From contig NC_088787.1 in NCBI RefSeq assembly GCF_949628265.1, positions 8,608,501 through 8,672,500 on the forward strand: a DNA stretch of 64,000 nt, in the 5' to 3' direction. A program made the position numbers and the translations under genes. Under the pieces are notes generated by a model, which was not told the DNA's origin, did no database searches, and saw only the letters and a list, made by a program, of their open reading frames with translations. This document shows positions 11,751 through 24,267 of the stretch, in pieces (position 1 is the stretch's first letter; every line of letters starts with the position of its first letter). This stretch comes from Cloeon dipterum. Taxonomy: Eukaryota > Arthropoda > Insecta > Ephemeroptera > Baetidae.

Positions 11751-13637
11751 GTTGAGTGCCTATAAATTAAACACATTTGTTTAAAACTGATTTCGACCAC
11801 TTTGCTTAAATATATTTACTGTTAAACAAACAAGCTTTATAAAATAAATAAAAAACTAATTATTTTTCACATAAAAAGAGTATTGCACTAAGCATATTCC
11901 TATTCAAATTTATCTACTATATAAACATGTAGCTCTTGGTAAATTTTTGTATCTTCATTTGAGATGGCCGACCCCTTCTATATTTATCAAAGCTTCAAAG
12001 CCGCGTCCCGATCAAGAACGAATAACATTGGTGCACGAGTCTCTTTGAAGGAAGACCCCTATCCAGAAAAGGACCAGCGAGCTTGTGTTACTATGCCCCC
12101 ACACCGGGGTCTTTTTATTTAAAACTAACTGTGAAATTAATGCACGCTTGCTGGAAGCGTGCAGAGCAGCAAGTTGCAATCGGACTGCCAATATAAACCC
12201 TCCCAAATCAGAATGCACACTCATTATTGCCATGCAAGAAAATCAAAATTTTCTGACACAATTCGGCTGACACAGAATCGACTTTAGCTTTTTAACTGCC
12301 CACGCATTTATGCCGCGAAAGGCACGGCTGAACAAATATTAAAATTTGAGTGGCAGTGTTAAACTACCCGAAGTGATCATTGGGTCTACGACGTTATTTT
12401 CTCCGGAGTTTAATCATTTTTACGATCTTTGAGCGGCGGCTGATGCATGGTGCAGCTTGGCTAAAGTCACGCGGTGGCTGGTAGCTTACTTGAAATTGAC
12501 TTAAAACTAGCCGGCTGGCGCGGCTTGCTCTGACCTCCAGCCACGCCTTTATTATTTTTCGACAAAATTTGAGGTCTGATCTGAACCATAAAATAACTTA
12601 TGAATAGAAATCTTTATTTTTATTTATTCGAAACTGCTGGAAATTTTACACAATTATATGAACCACTCATTAAAATCTCCTCTAATACGAAATGATCAGG
12701 TAGCTAGATTTTAGTGCGTCTTTATTTATTTTATCGGGTCTTTATTAGGTACCTGAAAATGCTCTGATAAACCCAGTACGAGGTAATTTATTCTCTCGTC
12801 GGGCCGGGTTTGTTAGGTGGGGTTGGGTTTCGTCAAACCGGTGAGGGTGTTTTAAAAACCAAATTATGCTTCAACCTGAAAAGAACTTAAACCTTATTCT
12901 CATACGCTCTCAGAACAGCAATTCCAATGCATTTTACATATCATTTTTCAATCAGAGAGCGCAGAGGGCTGAGTGGGTACCATATGGGGATAAACCAGGG
13001 TTGCAAAAAAATAATAATTCTTTTCTCAGGTAAAAAGCGTTTTTCTTATTTTTTTTATTTTAACTACAGTTTCTTGTGCAGCAACGTTTGCACCTTAGTT
13101 TTCAATAATTTTCTAATTATTAGCTCTTGTCTCGACTTAAAAAATTGTGAAATATTTTTTTTTTTTAAATTGAGGCAGCAAAATGGCAATTTAAAAGCAC
13201 AAATCAGCACAGTGTAGAGGAAATTTGCAGGCGGAGTGGTCAAAATTTCCTCTACATTGCAGATTATTTTTTTTTTGCAAACTAGACTATAAGCCTTCTT
13301 TGTTTGTGTGCTCTGCAGAGGGTAGCAATTACAGCTCCAACTTAAAAATTCAAAATGTGAAAATGGTTGTTTTGTTTGTCTAAAGCGCTTGTTTTGAGAG
13401 TGGCAAAACGGATTCTTAAAATATCAGTGCCATCCTATTATTTAAACCCATCTAACCAAACTAACTTAACGCCAGCCGAAATTCTTCTATCGAAAAGCAT
13501 CCTATTTGTAGTCAACGGAATCCCCGAAATTCCAAAATCATGCAAACAAATACCTGTTTTTTTTTGCTGAGGCCAAAACTCGCGTGTATGCAACACGAGC
13601 TCTGACGAAGGGGAAATGCCAGCTGAGGGTTGCTTAG
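11063..13637. repeat. Direct repeat, copy C (matches copy A without visible change)
   Basis: Constant offset of 11,062 from window positions 1-2575, with no mismatch found on reading. After 13637 the two copies differ (GCTTAGATCTTC here, GCTTACATCGTC in A) and soon become unrelated. Confidence 0.85.
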
Positions 13638-14747
13638 ATCTTCTGCGTCTGCGCGTGGGTGAAAAGCGCGCCCTGAGTTTCAGGTTGAGCCACGAAGAGG
13701 CATTTAAAAAATTCATTGCTCATTTTTTTAAGTTTAAATGGTTTTTGTTACATTCCGAAACACAATAGTTTTAAAATTCGGTTCAAAATCGGCGCGTCGC
13801 TCTGAATTACAATAAAATACCGAATCTTTTAATATAACTGCTTTAATTTTTGAATGGGAATATTGTGAAACGACAGTAAAAGTTACTTAGAAGCGCTTAA
13901 AACCAAAATAAAAAATATTTGGGGGGGGGGTGGCAAAAAAATTTAAAAAATTGATTAGATAATATTGCACTTCAGATGAAACAGCTGATGTGAAATTTTG
14001 GTTTTAATTAATTTTCTGAATTTTAATTATTTCGATTGTTTCAAAAAAAGTTCAACACGTATACTATCCAAATTTGTAACACAAAAAATTACTTTTTTCG
14101 CCGCCAAGTTACAGTTTTTGCTACCCCTACTCTTGTATGAGATTCTAATCAGAAAATGGCGAGATGTGTAACCCTGCAGAAACTGTAACTTTATCATATA
14201 GCGCGTTCCTATAAATATAATATTTTCATTATTTATTTAGCTCAAAATCAAATGTTATAAAGGTTATAAGCTTTACAAACAGCAGTCCAGTGTAATCCGG
14301 TGTAATCTAACGGCGCATGAATTTGGCGCTAGGATTTAAACAGCAGGTCTCACCATACTGGAATTCTGACAATCGCACTACTTCTAACTAGATATCTTAA
14401 CACTCAAGGCGCTACAATCGCGGTAGCATTCTGGACGATTTGCCCTTAACAGCGCTGGCTGTGGGTGCGGCTAAAAGCAAAACTACTCCCACAGGCTGAA
14501 AGTGCCTTTAGCAGTAAGCGCCGTAGCGACCGGGTAGCGACCAACGGCGGCCATTTGTAAAGACTGCGTGTCATTCCTCCCTGATCAGTGATCATATGAT
14601 CGCAAGGTGCCGTGGGTTATTTGACGTTTGGCGTCAAGTGTAATTATTGTCAGCGGGCATTTGTGCCGATTTACGAGCCGAGAGCGGCCGGCCCGAGTCA
14701 TGTGAAAAAAGGAAACAGCAGCGTCGCGTCCGATTAATTTCGAAAAA
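11751..14747. other. Spacer between LRR copy C and AP-3 delta
   Basis: The first 1.9 kb is the duplicated LRR-gene spacer. From about 13.7 kb the sequence is single-copy in this window, with a G10 run at 13921-13930 and AT-rich tracts. The last 300-400 bp before 14748 are GC-richer and presumably hold the AP-3 delta promoter and 5' UTR. The LRR gene and AP-3 delta are divergent across this interval. No other gene seen. Confidence 0.6.
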
Positions 14748-17700
14748 ATGGCCCTGCGCAAAGTGAAGGGAAATCTGGAGCGAATGTTCGACAAGAATCT
14801 CACCGACTTGGTCAGGGGAATCAGAAACAACAAGGACAACGAGGTTTGCTGCTTCGAAAAGTTCGCAACCAAGCCGAGGATTTTAATCGAATTATAAATT
14901 TCAGACCAAGTTCATAGCACAATGCATCGAGGAAATCAAACTAGAGCTGAGACAAGAAAACATATCTGTGAAGGCGAATGCGGTCGCCAAACTGACCTAC
15001 GTAAGCGATAAAAATCGACAAACAAAGCGGTGGGTGAACGGAACGATCTATCACCATTTCAGCTTCAAATGATGGGCTACGATGTCAGCTGGGCCTGTTT
15101 CAACGTCATCGAAGTGATGAGCTCGACCAAGTTCACTTACAAAAGAATCGGTTACCTCGCAGCCTCGCAGACCTTTCACCCTGACACCGAGGTTGCTTCC
15201 CTGCACCCTACCCTGATAAATAAAATCTTCAATTGTGTGAATTTAGGTCTTGATGCTGACGACCAACATGGTGAGAAAAGACTTGAACAGCCAAAGCCAG
15301 TACGAGGCTGGGCTGGCCCTGTCAGGACTTTCCTGCTTCATCAGCCCTGATCTTGCTCGAGACCTTGCCAATGACATCATGACCCTGGTATAAACATCGG
15401 AATTTGTCAGTTTAAATTAAAAATTAAATGAATGAATTGTTAGCTGTCCTCGACGAGGCCGTATCTGCGCAAAAAGGCTGTTCTCATGATGTACAAAGTT
15501 TTCTTGCGGTTTCCGGAAGCGCTCCGACCAGCCTTCCCCAGGCTCAAGGAGAAGCTGGAAGACCCTGATTCAGGTAAGAGAAATTTATATTGGCTCAAAG
15601 CTGCTAGTTTTTAGCGAATTTAATTCCATGCCACTATGATTTTTAATTCAGTGGTGCATTCTTGACCAAGAGAGTGCTTGGGATAATTAGTAAGAAAATA
15701 TTCGTTTGAAGGAAATTCTGGCCAGCCAGAAGCTATTTAGGCCTGAGCATTATTTCTCATAAAAAGAATGTCGAACCATTTTTAAAAATTATCTGAGATT
15801 AAATCTAAACATTGCCATCAACACTCTAGGAACCAATTGTGGTATTGCTTTCATCCGAAACTAAACAAAAATCATTAAAATATCTCAAAATTCACTATTA
15901 TTTTTTTCTATTTCATGTTTTAGAAATGCGAGAATTTAAAATATTAATATAAACCCTTCGATCGATATTTAAAAAATATTAATGCTCTTTTAAATAATTT
16001 TAGGGCAACAGTGATTGGTTTCTTTCAATTTTCATCAATTATTGTTCCTAATTTGTATCTCCAGCTACTGTATATCTTTTGATTTTTTTGTCTTAAACAC
16101 CACTTTTAGTATAATTTGTGTTTTGTCTCAAAATGGGTCTTGTAATTTAAAGTGTCTTTGTACACTTTACTGTAATAATTGATATTAATGCTTTGAAATG
16201 ACAAAATTTATTTATATTTTTATGTAAATTAATTTACTCTTCTCTTTATTTGTTTGGTGGCAGTCAGATTTAAAAATTGACCTTTACCTATTTTCCAAAA
16301 CTCTCGATTTATTGCGCAAATTATTTTCAAATTTCCATGAATTCTGCGTTTGTCTGGAAAGTCATTTTAAAGAGGATTATAATTATGCTGCAAATACCAG
16401 AAAAATCCTGTTTTGTCCAAATTACATAGTCATTAGTGTAACAAACATGTTCAAGCGCTAGGTTATCTGGGCAGAGGTTTTTATTTATTTAATTTTCAAA
16501 TGCTTGCCTAGTTTCAGTTCTTTTCAAACAGATTTCCTCAACTCTACATTTTATTTTATTCCCTGTCACAAAAGGCAAGGCCAACACCTTTGGGTAGATG
16601 TTGACAAGATGTATAAAATACTATCCAAAAATCATAAATGCGTTGTCCAGTTCCAAAGTTAATTTATAAAAAAAATTATCACCTCAATCCTGTCTAGATA
16701 AATGCAAATTTTATTTATTCAACACTATAAAATAGAGCAAACAGCTCTTAAAATTAAACATGTTGATGGTTGTGTCTGCGTCACTTGCCAATCAATAAAA
16801 AAATTAAATTTAATACACCATTTAATAAAAATTCAATTCACAGGAGTTCAGTCGGCTGCTGTGAACGTCGTGTGCGAGCTTGCCAGAAAGAATCCAAAGA
16901 ATTACCTTAGTCTGGCGCCGGTTTTCTTCAAGCTGATGACCACGTCGACCAACAACTGGATGCTGATCAAAATCATCAAGCTGGTGAGTGTGCAGGTCGA
17001 GGGCCCGCCTCTCTTGTAATCTCTGTGGCAATTCAGTTTGGAGTTTTCACTCACGTGGAGCCGCGAGTCGGGCAAAAACTGACTCGGCCCTTGTTGGACC
17101 TGATAAGCAGGTGCCCAGAATATTATTTCCTCCCACTTTCACTGTGCGCTTCTCACAACATGATAGTTTACATAAATCGGCATTGTTTGCAAATTGCAGT
17201 TTGGCGCCCTAACGCCGCTAGAGCCGCGGCTTGGAAAAAAGCTTATTGAGCCCCTGACCAACCTGATCCACAGGTAAACCTACCTTGCTTTTACCATTTT
17301 TTCGTCTCACTAGGCTTGTCACAACACGAATTATCGCTCGCATGTTGATCACGGAATTTGATTTCCTCATTGTCAGTCTAAATTTAATAATTTTTAAAAG
17401 CACAAAAAATGAGAAAATACTTTCAGAGGTAGTTTTCTGAAATATAAGTTTTTAAATGGCTCAGGTCTTTTCGTAAATTTGATTAAAGCTTAATTTGAAA
17501 ATTAAGTTTTGTTTCATTTGAAATCACAAAAATGTCTTATTTTTCCCTTATATGTCGTTTTTTAATATGTTCCTAAATCGTGACAAAAATTACAAACGGT
17601 TTTTTCGTTATTTTCTTGCTTGAACGGAAATCAAATTCCAAATTATTTCGTCAAGTATCTTAACTTAAAATCATTTATTGCAGCACATCAGCCATGTCCC

Positions 17701-20700
17701 TCCTGTATGAGTGCATTAACACGGTGATAGCAGGTACGAATTTCCCGCAAACCTAGCCGAAATGTTGCTAATTTTGGCGTGTGTGCAGTTCTTATCTCAA
17801 TATCGAGCGGCATGCCGAACCACAGCACTTCCATCCAGCTCTGCGTGCAGAAACTCCGCATTTTGATCGAGGATTCAGACCAAAATCGTGAGTTCATTTG
17901 GATTCTTGACATTTATTTATTTATTTAATGTTCCGTGTAAATAGTGAAATACCTCGGATTGCTGGCCATGTCGAAAATCCTGAAGACGCATCCCAAGTCC
18001 GTTCAGTCCCACAAAGACCTGATTCTGCAGTGCCTTGATGACAAAGACGAGTCCATAAGGCTGAGAGCGTTAGATTTACTTTATGGAATGGTGAGTTGTG
18101 TCTTGAAAATTTGATTTAATAATGCTTGAAATTTTTTTCAATTATTAGGTGTCCAAGAAAAACCTGATGGAAATCGTGAAGAAGCTGATGATCCACATGG
18201 ACAAGGCGGAAGGAACCAGCTACAGAGATGAGCTTCTGTCCAAAATCATCGAAATCTGCTCACAAAACAATTACCAGCACATTACCAACTTTGAATGGCA
18301 AGTTTATTTAAATTATTTCAGATTTAAACATCATGATGAGTATAATTTGAAAGTTCCAATAATTGTAATATTTAAATTTTTTTGAGTAGCTAAATGAATT
18401 AAAAATGAGCTTTATCTTTGTAAAGACTCTTAAAAATACAATAATTTTTAAGCGGAGAAACCTAAATTATAATTTTGTTTTCTTCCTTCAAATTCATTGT
18501 TTATTCACTCTAAAATGTTATTTTACAGGTATGTCAGTGTTTTGGTCGAGCTGACACGCATGGAGGGCACAAAACACGGCCCACTGGTGGCCAACCAGCT
18601 TCTGGACGTGGCCATCAGGGTGGCAGCCATCCGCGCCTTCGTGGTCGCACAGATGGCACTGCTCCTGGACAACTCGCACTTCATCACTGGCTTTTCGCAG
18701 AGGGCAAGCATGTGCGAGGTCCTCTTTGCTGCAGCCTGGATCTGCGGAGAGTTTTCCGAGTAATTTGACTTTTTAAATTATTTCCTCTAAAGGGAGTTGA
18801 ATATATCTGTTGCCAATGCTAAGAAATACAATTTTTTCCAAATTGAAAAATAATTTAAATAATATAAAATTAGAAAATAGACCCCATTGAAATTTTACTC
18901 AAATTATATGCCGTATCTTCAATTTCAGGTTTCTGACGGACCCAAAAGCCACTCTCGAAGCCCTACTACGCGCCAGAGTGTCCTCCCTGCCAGGTCACAT
19001 CCAGGCGGTGTACGTGCAGAACATCATGAAGCTCTACGGACGCATCCTGACCTCCTCCGGATCGGACGCAAGCGTGGACGAGGACATGGTGGCCAAGGCG
19101 ACCGTGGAGGAAGTTTCGGAGATGGTGGCCGCGCGCCTGCCATCCTTTGTCGAGAGCAGCGAGCTGGAGGTGCAGGAGAGGGCCTCGTGCGCCCTCCAGC
19201 TGGTCAAGTTTGTGCAAAAGCAGCTGACCAAGGGACAGGCGGCTGGCCTTGGCGCCGAAATAGTCTCACTCTTTGATGGGGAGCTCAATCCTGTCGCCCC
19301 CAAGGCGCAGAAGAAGGTCCAGGTGCCTGAAGGGTGAGTAGATACTGATTTGTGGTCAAATTATTGGTCTAATTAGAAAGTAAAAGTAATTTTAAATTTT
19401 ATTACCTCTCAATTTTGTCAAAATTGAATAAAAATATATTTTAATTTTTATCAGACCGATAAATCCACCCGAATATTTCCCAAGCCATGTAGTTTTTAGC
19501 TGTTTAATCCACACTACAGTTATTTTAATTATTTTTAACTTGCCTTTAAGGTTTTTATCGACTAAAAAGGAATTTAAAATGCGCAGAAAATTCATCTTTG
19601 TGGCAATAATTCTCCTGTTTCTTCCCGTAACCCTTTTCCTTTGAATATTTAAGATTTTGAAGGTCCATGATTTTTTTAAATCTTGCCTCGTAAAATCAAA
19701 GTGGGACTAATAAATTTTTGCATCCTCATTATTATTTTTTAAGCCATTTATTTCACTATTTGTAGAAATTTCTTTCAATCATATTTTAATTAAAATTCAT
19801 GCTAAATATTCCCCTTTGTAGGCTGGACCTGGACGAATGGATTAACGAGCCGCCACCTTCAGAAAGTTCTGATTCAGAGCCAGAAGTGCAGCGGCCCAGC
19901 CTCTTCGCCACAGGAAACGCCGAAAACGCGTATGTGGAATCATACCAATCAAGTAAACCTGCCGAGCTGACTCAGGAGGAGGTGCAAAGAGTAAGGAAAT
20001 CATTTTTGCTGACAAACTCTTCATCTCAACTTTAAATTTTCGCAGAATCGAGAGGCGAGGCAGCAGGAGCAAGCTTGCAACCCGAATTACCTCAAGGGTG
20101 GCGGCAAGCTGGAGAGCAAGTCAGGCATGTTCGATATTGCCGAGGTGCCGGTGGCGCAACTTGACCTGCCGGTTGCCCTCAAGATTCCAGGCCTGGCCTC
20201 CTCAGACCACTATCTTCAGAAGCAGAAACAAACGAGCTCCAAGAAAAAGGTCAGCACGAAGAAGAAGAAAAAGTCAAAGAAGCACAAGGGTGAGTCAAAT
20301 TCTTTTGCTTTCTAAGAGGGCTCAATAATTTTTAAATGTTGAAAATGCTTTCTGAAGGTTCTGAAATATTTAAGCACTCCATTTTCTAAGTTGAGAGCTC
20401 ATAGAATTAGTCAAAGCATATTTTGTTTGGTCAGCAACAATTTTTACGGAGGCTGAAAGAGATTTCCCAGAGAATTTGGGCTTTAAATAGTTTTTCAAAA
20501 CATTCTTTCGTTTTTAAAATTTTAATTTCAACATAGTTTAAACAATTCTTTAAATTGAATTCATTTAATTTAAAAAAATCTAATTTGCTTGTTCTGCCAT
20601 TTTTTTATAATTGAACGACAATTATTGCAGCTACCAAGGCATATGAAAATATGGCTAGGGGTTTTTTTTAAATCACTTTAACTTCTAATTGAGTTAGAAT

Positions 20701-23146
20701 TAAACAGAAAATAATTTTTGTGCAAGGAAAAATGCTACAATAATTATTGTTAATACATCATTTTTATCCTAATTTTTCTAATTAATCTTTTATTTTTGAA
20801 ATTCAGAGTCAAGCGACGAGGAGGAGTTAGCCGCGCCGCTGCACGTAGTAAATACAGACGTGGGTGAAATGCCAGAAGGCGCAACCCTGTCCGATGGCAT
20901 GGACGACGACAACAACGACCTGAATGATCCCCACAGAGCTCTGGACGTTAATTTGGACGAGTGAGTAACTTTTTCAGCCTCTGAAGCGAGGTTTAAATCG
21001 CCAGTATCTACTGTTTTAGACCTTTGAGGGCGGAGGAAACGCTCCCGGTTCGAAGTCACAGGGAAGCGGTCAAATTTGAGGTGACTGGGGAGAAGAAGGC
21101 GAAGAAAAAGAGCAGCAAAAAGGAGGAGAAGGTCAAAAAGAGCAAAAAGCAGCCAATTGTGATGGACTTGCTGCAGAACGGGGAGCACACCAATGCACCC
21201 ACGGAGGTGAGATCCTTGGCATTTAATCAACTCATGACTTACTTAAAATGGATGGCTTTTAAAAATTATTGACATGAATAAGAAGTCAAGAGTTTTGTTT
21301 CACCGTTGATTACCAAAACCATCATTTTTGGAGTATCCCACAAACTAAATCATCTTGATTTTTTTTCACAGGAGCCAAGCAACGACTTCTGGCTAGATCA
21401 CGCAGAGTACGAGGCGATGCCTGACACCTCTCAGTCCAAGTTGCAAGTCGAAGATAATGAAAAGCCGAAAAAGAAGAGCAGCAGTAAAACAAAGGAGAAG
21501 TCCAAGGTTTGATTTAGTCTCTTTTGTGCTTTAATTAGTTTTTAAATTTCTCAGAGATGGATGGAAATTAATATTTTTTTTAATTTTCAGGAGAAAAAGA
21601 AAAAGAAGGAGAAAAAGGTGATAAACGAAGACTCTCTTGTTTCCTCCCTTGGAGAGGAAGCGCCAACATTTGTTCCCAATCTGAAGCAAACAATGAGCAA
21701 CAAGGACAAAACCGTCTTAATCGTGAGTTAATTAACATTTTATTATAGGGTTTACATCCCTTATTGTTTTTAAAAGGGAGAAAGCCCTTAAAATATAACA
21801 TTTTATAGAATTTTTGCCTTTTTTTGCATCTGAATACAAAAAAATTTGGAAGTGTAATTACATCAGAATAAACACTGGTTTTGCTGATTAAAAATAAAAA
21901 TCCTGTATTTTCCAGTGCACTCGGCCAATTTTGACTGGCAGCCAGCTGCTGATCAGCGTCGAGGTGAACAACACGACCGCCTCGCCGCTGCGCAGCGCCG
22001 AAATCAGCTTCTCCAAGAACGTCGAGCTTGAGCTCATTCCTGTAAGTTTGAACCGTCTGTCTGGCCTTACTCCTGTCTAAAACATTTTTATTTCTGTTGG
22101 CAGGACGGGCTTACCACCACAGAATTTGGCTCCTACCGCTTCCCACAACAGTTCCCTCCAGGCTGTTTCACATTCCCCTTGCTGTTCAACGTGGCGAATG
22201 TTAACCGTGCCTACAGTGTAAAAGCTACACTCATTTTTAATTTAGAGGTGAGTAACAACAAATTCATACCTAAAGAGAGCAGATGCCCCATTTTTAAAAT
22301 ACTGATTTTTAGAGAAAATGTTGCCTTAAATTTAATTAATTACAGGGCGGAGATTACTTTGTATTTAAGTTGGTCTTATAAATATTTGAATTATTTTATA
22401 CCAATTAATTTGATTTTGATTTTGTTGCAGTCCTACCAGGACAAAATAGATCTTGCTGTCGCCGTGCCAGCCACCTTATTCCTCAAGCCAGCGCCAATTT
22501 CCGGCTCGGACTTTGCGGAAAAACTAGCTAACGGCGAAATGCAGCACCTCTCATCTAGGAAATTTGAATCTAGCAAATCTTTCCAGCAGGTCAGTGTCAA
22601 AAAACTCGAAAAATAGCCTTTATAATTTTTAAAAAATAAAAGGTGTCATAAACAATAGTAGAGACAATTTGGAAATAAATTAGGTAACCAGAAATTTAGG
22701 AAATTGATAAATTAATTAAATCACCCAATTTTAATATACATTTGTTTACTATCTTCAGTTATGTTGGCCCGAAATTCCCTTGTGCATTATTTTTAAAATC
22801 AACCAAAGTAATTGTATCAAGCTTTTAGCTCTATAATTATCCTTAACTTTAAAAAAAATCCTTAATAATTCCAATCTGGACAGGCTCTGAGCTACTGCCT
22901 GGCGTACTTCTATCTGGTGGAGCAAGTGGGCGACACCGCGTCCCTGGCCGCGCAGAACCCGCAGGGCAGGAACGTGTTTTTGCTCATCAAGTCGCAGGTT
23001 TGCTCCTCCATTAATCACCAGTTCGGCAAAATTCTTAATTTATTCTGCTCTTGCAGGGCACAAGCCTGAGCCTCGATGGCAAGAGCGACAACCAGGAACT
23101 GATCGAAAACGTCGTCCAGTCGCTGCAGACGGTGCTGGCCGTCTGA
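14748..23146 (+). CDS. AP3D1: AP-3 adaptor complex subunit delta
   Basis: Large subunit of the AP-3 coat, which sorts transmembrane cargo from TGN/endosomes to lysosomes and lysosome-related organelles (garnet in Drosophila). Coding exons: 14748-14843, 14905-15000, 15063-15191, 15247-15387, 15444-15573, 16844-16983, then 17200-17273 or alternative 17037-17110, 17684-17733, 17789-17887, 17945-18090, 18149-18297, 18529-18759, 18929-19333, 19822-19990, 20046-20289, 20807-20960, 21020-21206, 21372-21506, 21591-21722, 21916-22041, 22104-22247, 22431-22589, 22884-22997, 23057-23146. These total 3,540 nt, or 1,179 residues, near the animal family's usual length. The start matches family N-termini (MALRKVKGNLERMFDKNL). 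The alpha-solenoid trunk fills roughly the first 600 residues (IKIIKL, NTVIAVLISISSGMPNHS, FEWYVSVLVELTR). An acidic/serine hinge and Lys-rich tracts (KKKSSKKEE) follow, then the ear. The exon 18149-18297 donor is GC, giving a GC-AG intron. A polyadenylation signal follows at 23284. Confidence 0.97.
17037..17110 (+). CDS. AP3D1: AP-3 delta alternative exon 7a
   Basis: A 74-bp exon encoding 24 residues (FGVFTHVEPRVGQKL and on) homologous to exon 7b. Acceptor CAATTCAG, donor AG|GTGCCC (weak). It has the same length and phase as 7b, so either can join exon 16844-16983 to exon 17684-17733. Including both would shift the frame. Eleven of the 24 residues differ from 7b. It is probably an isoform exon; a decaying duplicate is the alternative. 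Confidence 0.7.
17200..17273 (+). CDS. AP3D1: AP-3 delta canonical exon 7b
   Basis: A 74-bp exon encoding FGALTPLEPRLGKKLIEPL and on, matching the conserved trunk sequence of animal delta adaptins almost residue for residue. Acceptor AAATTGCAG, donor AG|GTAAAC. It lies 89 bp after alternative exon 7a. Confidence 0.95.
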
Positions 23147-24267
23147 CTCGGAGTGTCTCGGAACGGACGCGTCACATTCCACCCCTGCGGTTGAACAAAA
23201 CCTCTCGGATCAAAATTGGAACTATGCATTTTGCCTGTTATGAAATGAAATTCCCCGGTGAAATATTATGTGTTGTTGATTGTAATAAATTGATGCAGTG
23301 CAATATTATAAATGCAGATCGTTTTATTCCTTTTGTCCACGTTTATCACTACAAAATGCAATTTTTTAGTTTCTCGCTCACATACATTTTTTTTACAGAG
23401 AAAGAATTGAAATTTAATAATTAACTTTCCTTAAAGAAATATTGAGGCATTACCATGAGAGATAACGACCCAAAAAACATAGACACAACATGAATTTCCG
23501 CTGTGATTTGCACTGTACACCAGTAAAAAGAAGGACAAAAAATTAAAAGTTAGAGTCAATTCACTCTTTAGATTTCATCTCCTCCAGGATTCCTATCTTA
23601 TCTCTCGTGCTTAGCTCTTGCATATATCAGTAATTATTACGGTTGTACATGTAACTTATAAAACTATTAATATTTTTTCCATTTTGAGTTTGATATTTTT
23701 ACGAAATAAAATTTCTCCCATTTTCGGCACTGATTTCCTTTCGGTGTTGCGTGTTGTTCCTCAGATGTGGACCAAGGTGGACCCTAGGACAACGGCCTCA
23801 TCATTGGAAAGGCGAAACGCAGCTGAAGTGACACCAGGTGTGTAAATTCTTGATGCAATTTTATCGGAGTCGGAGCAGAGGCTAAGAATTTTTGGTCTTA
23901 TTTAAATATATAGTTTTAGTATATTAATATTTAATTGTTTTAACAAACAGAGCAGGCGCTTTGCTAATGTCCATCAAAATAGCACTAAAAACGTGACCAG
24001 CTAGTCAAGTAAAAGTGTAATTACGCGAGATTATTTCTTTTGATACAGTGCGGTCGGATGCGTAAAATAATTTTATTTGTGTCGTGAGTTGAGACTACGT
24101 GATTGATTGAAGTATTCCGTCCCAAACCAAAACACACTATAATCTCACAGTTATAATGTAAAGATAAGAAGAGCAAATTCGCCAATATTTTCGATACGCC
24201 TAATCTCAAGTCAGTCGAAAGACAAAATTTACTGCCAATGGTTGAGTAACACACACCGCAACGCAGG
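23147..24267. other. Interval between AP-3 delta and the caspase-NACHT gene
   Basis: It holds the AP-3 delta 3' UTR with an AATAAA at 23284-23289, then AT-rich sequence. A possible alternative first exon of the next gene lies at 23765-23837. Nothing else recognisable. Confidence 0.6.
23765..23837 (+). CDS. Possible alternative first exon of the caspase-NACHT-ANK gene
   Basis: An open segment beginning ATGTGGACC and ending CCAG|GTGTGT in phase 1, the phase needed to join exon 24358-24439 of the next gene. It would replace the start at 24268 with a different 24-residue N-terminus. It is preceded by TTGTTCCTCAG, so it may instead be an internal exon of a longer 5' region or a noncoding exon. 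Confidence 0.35.
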
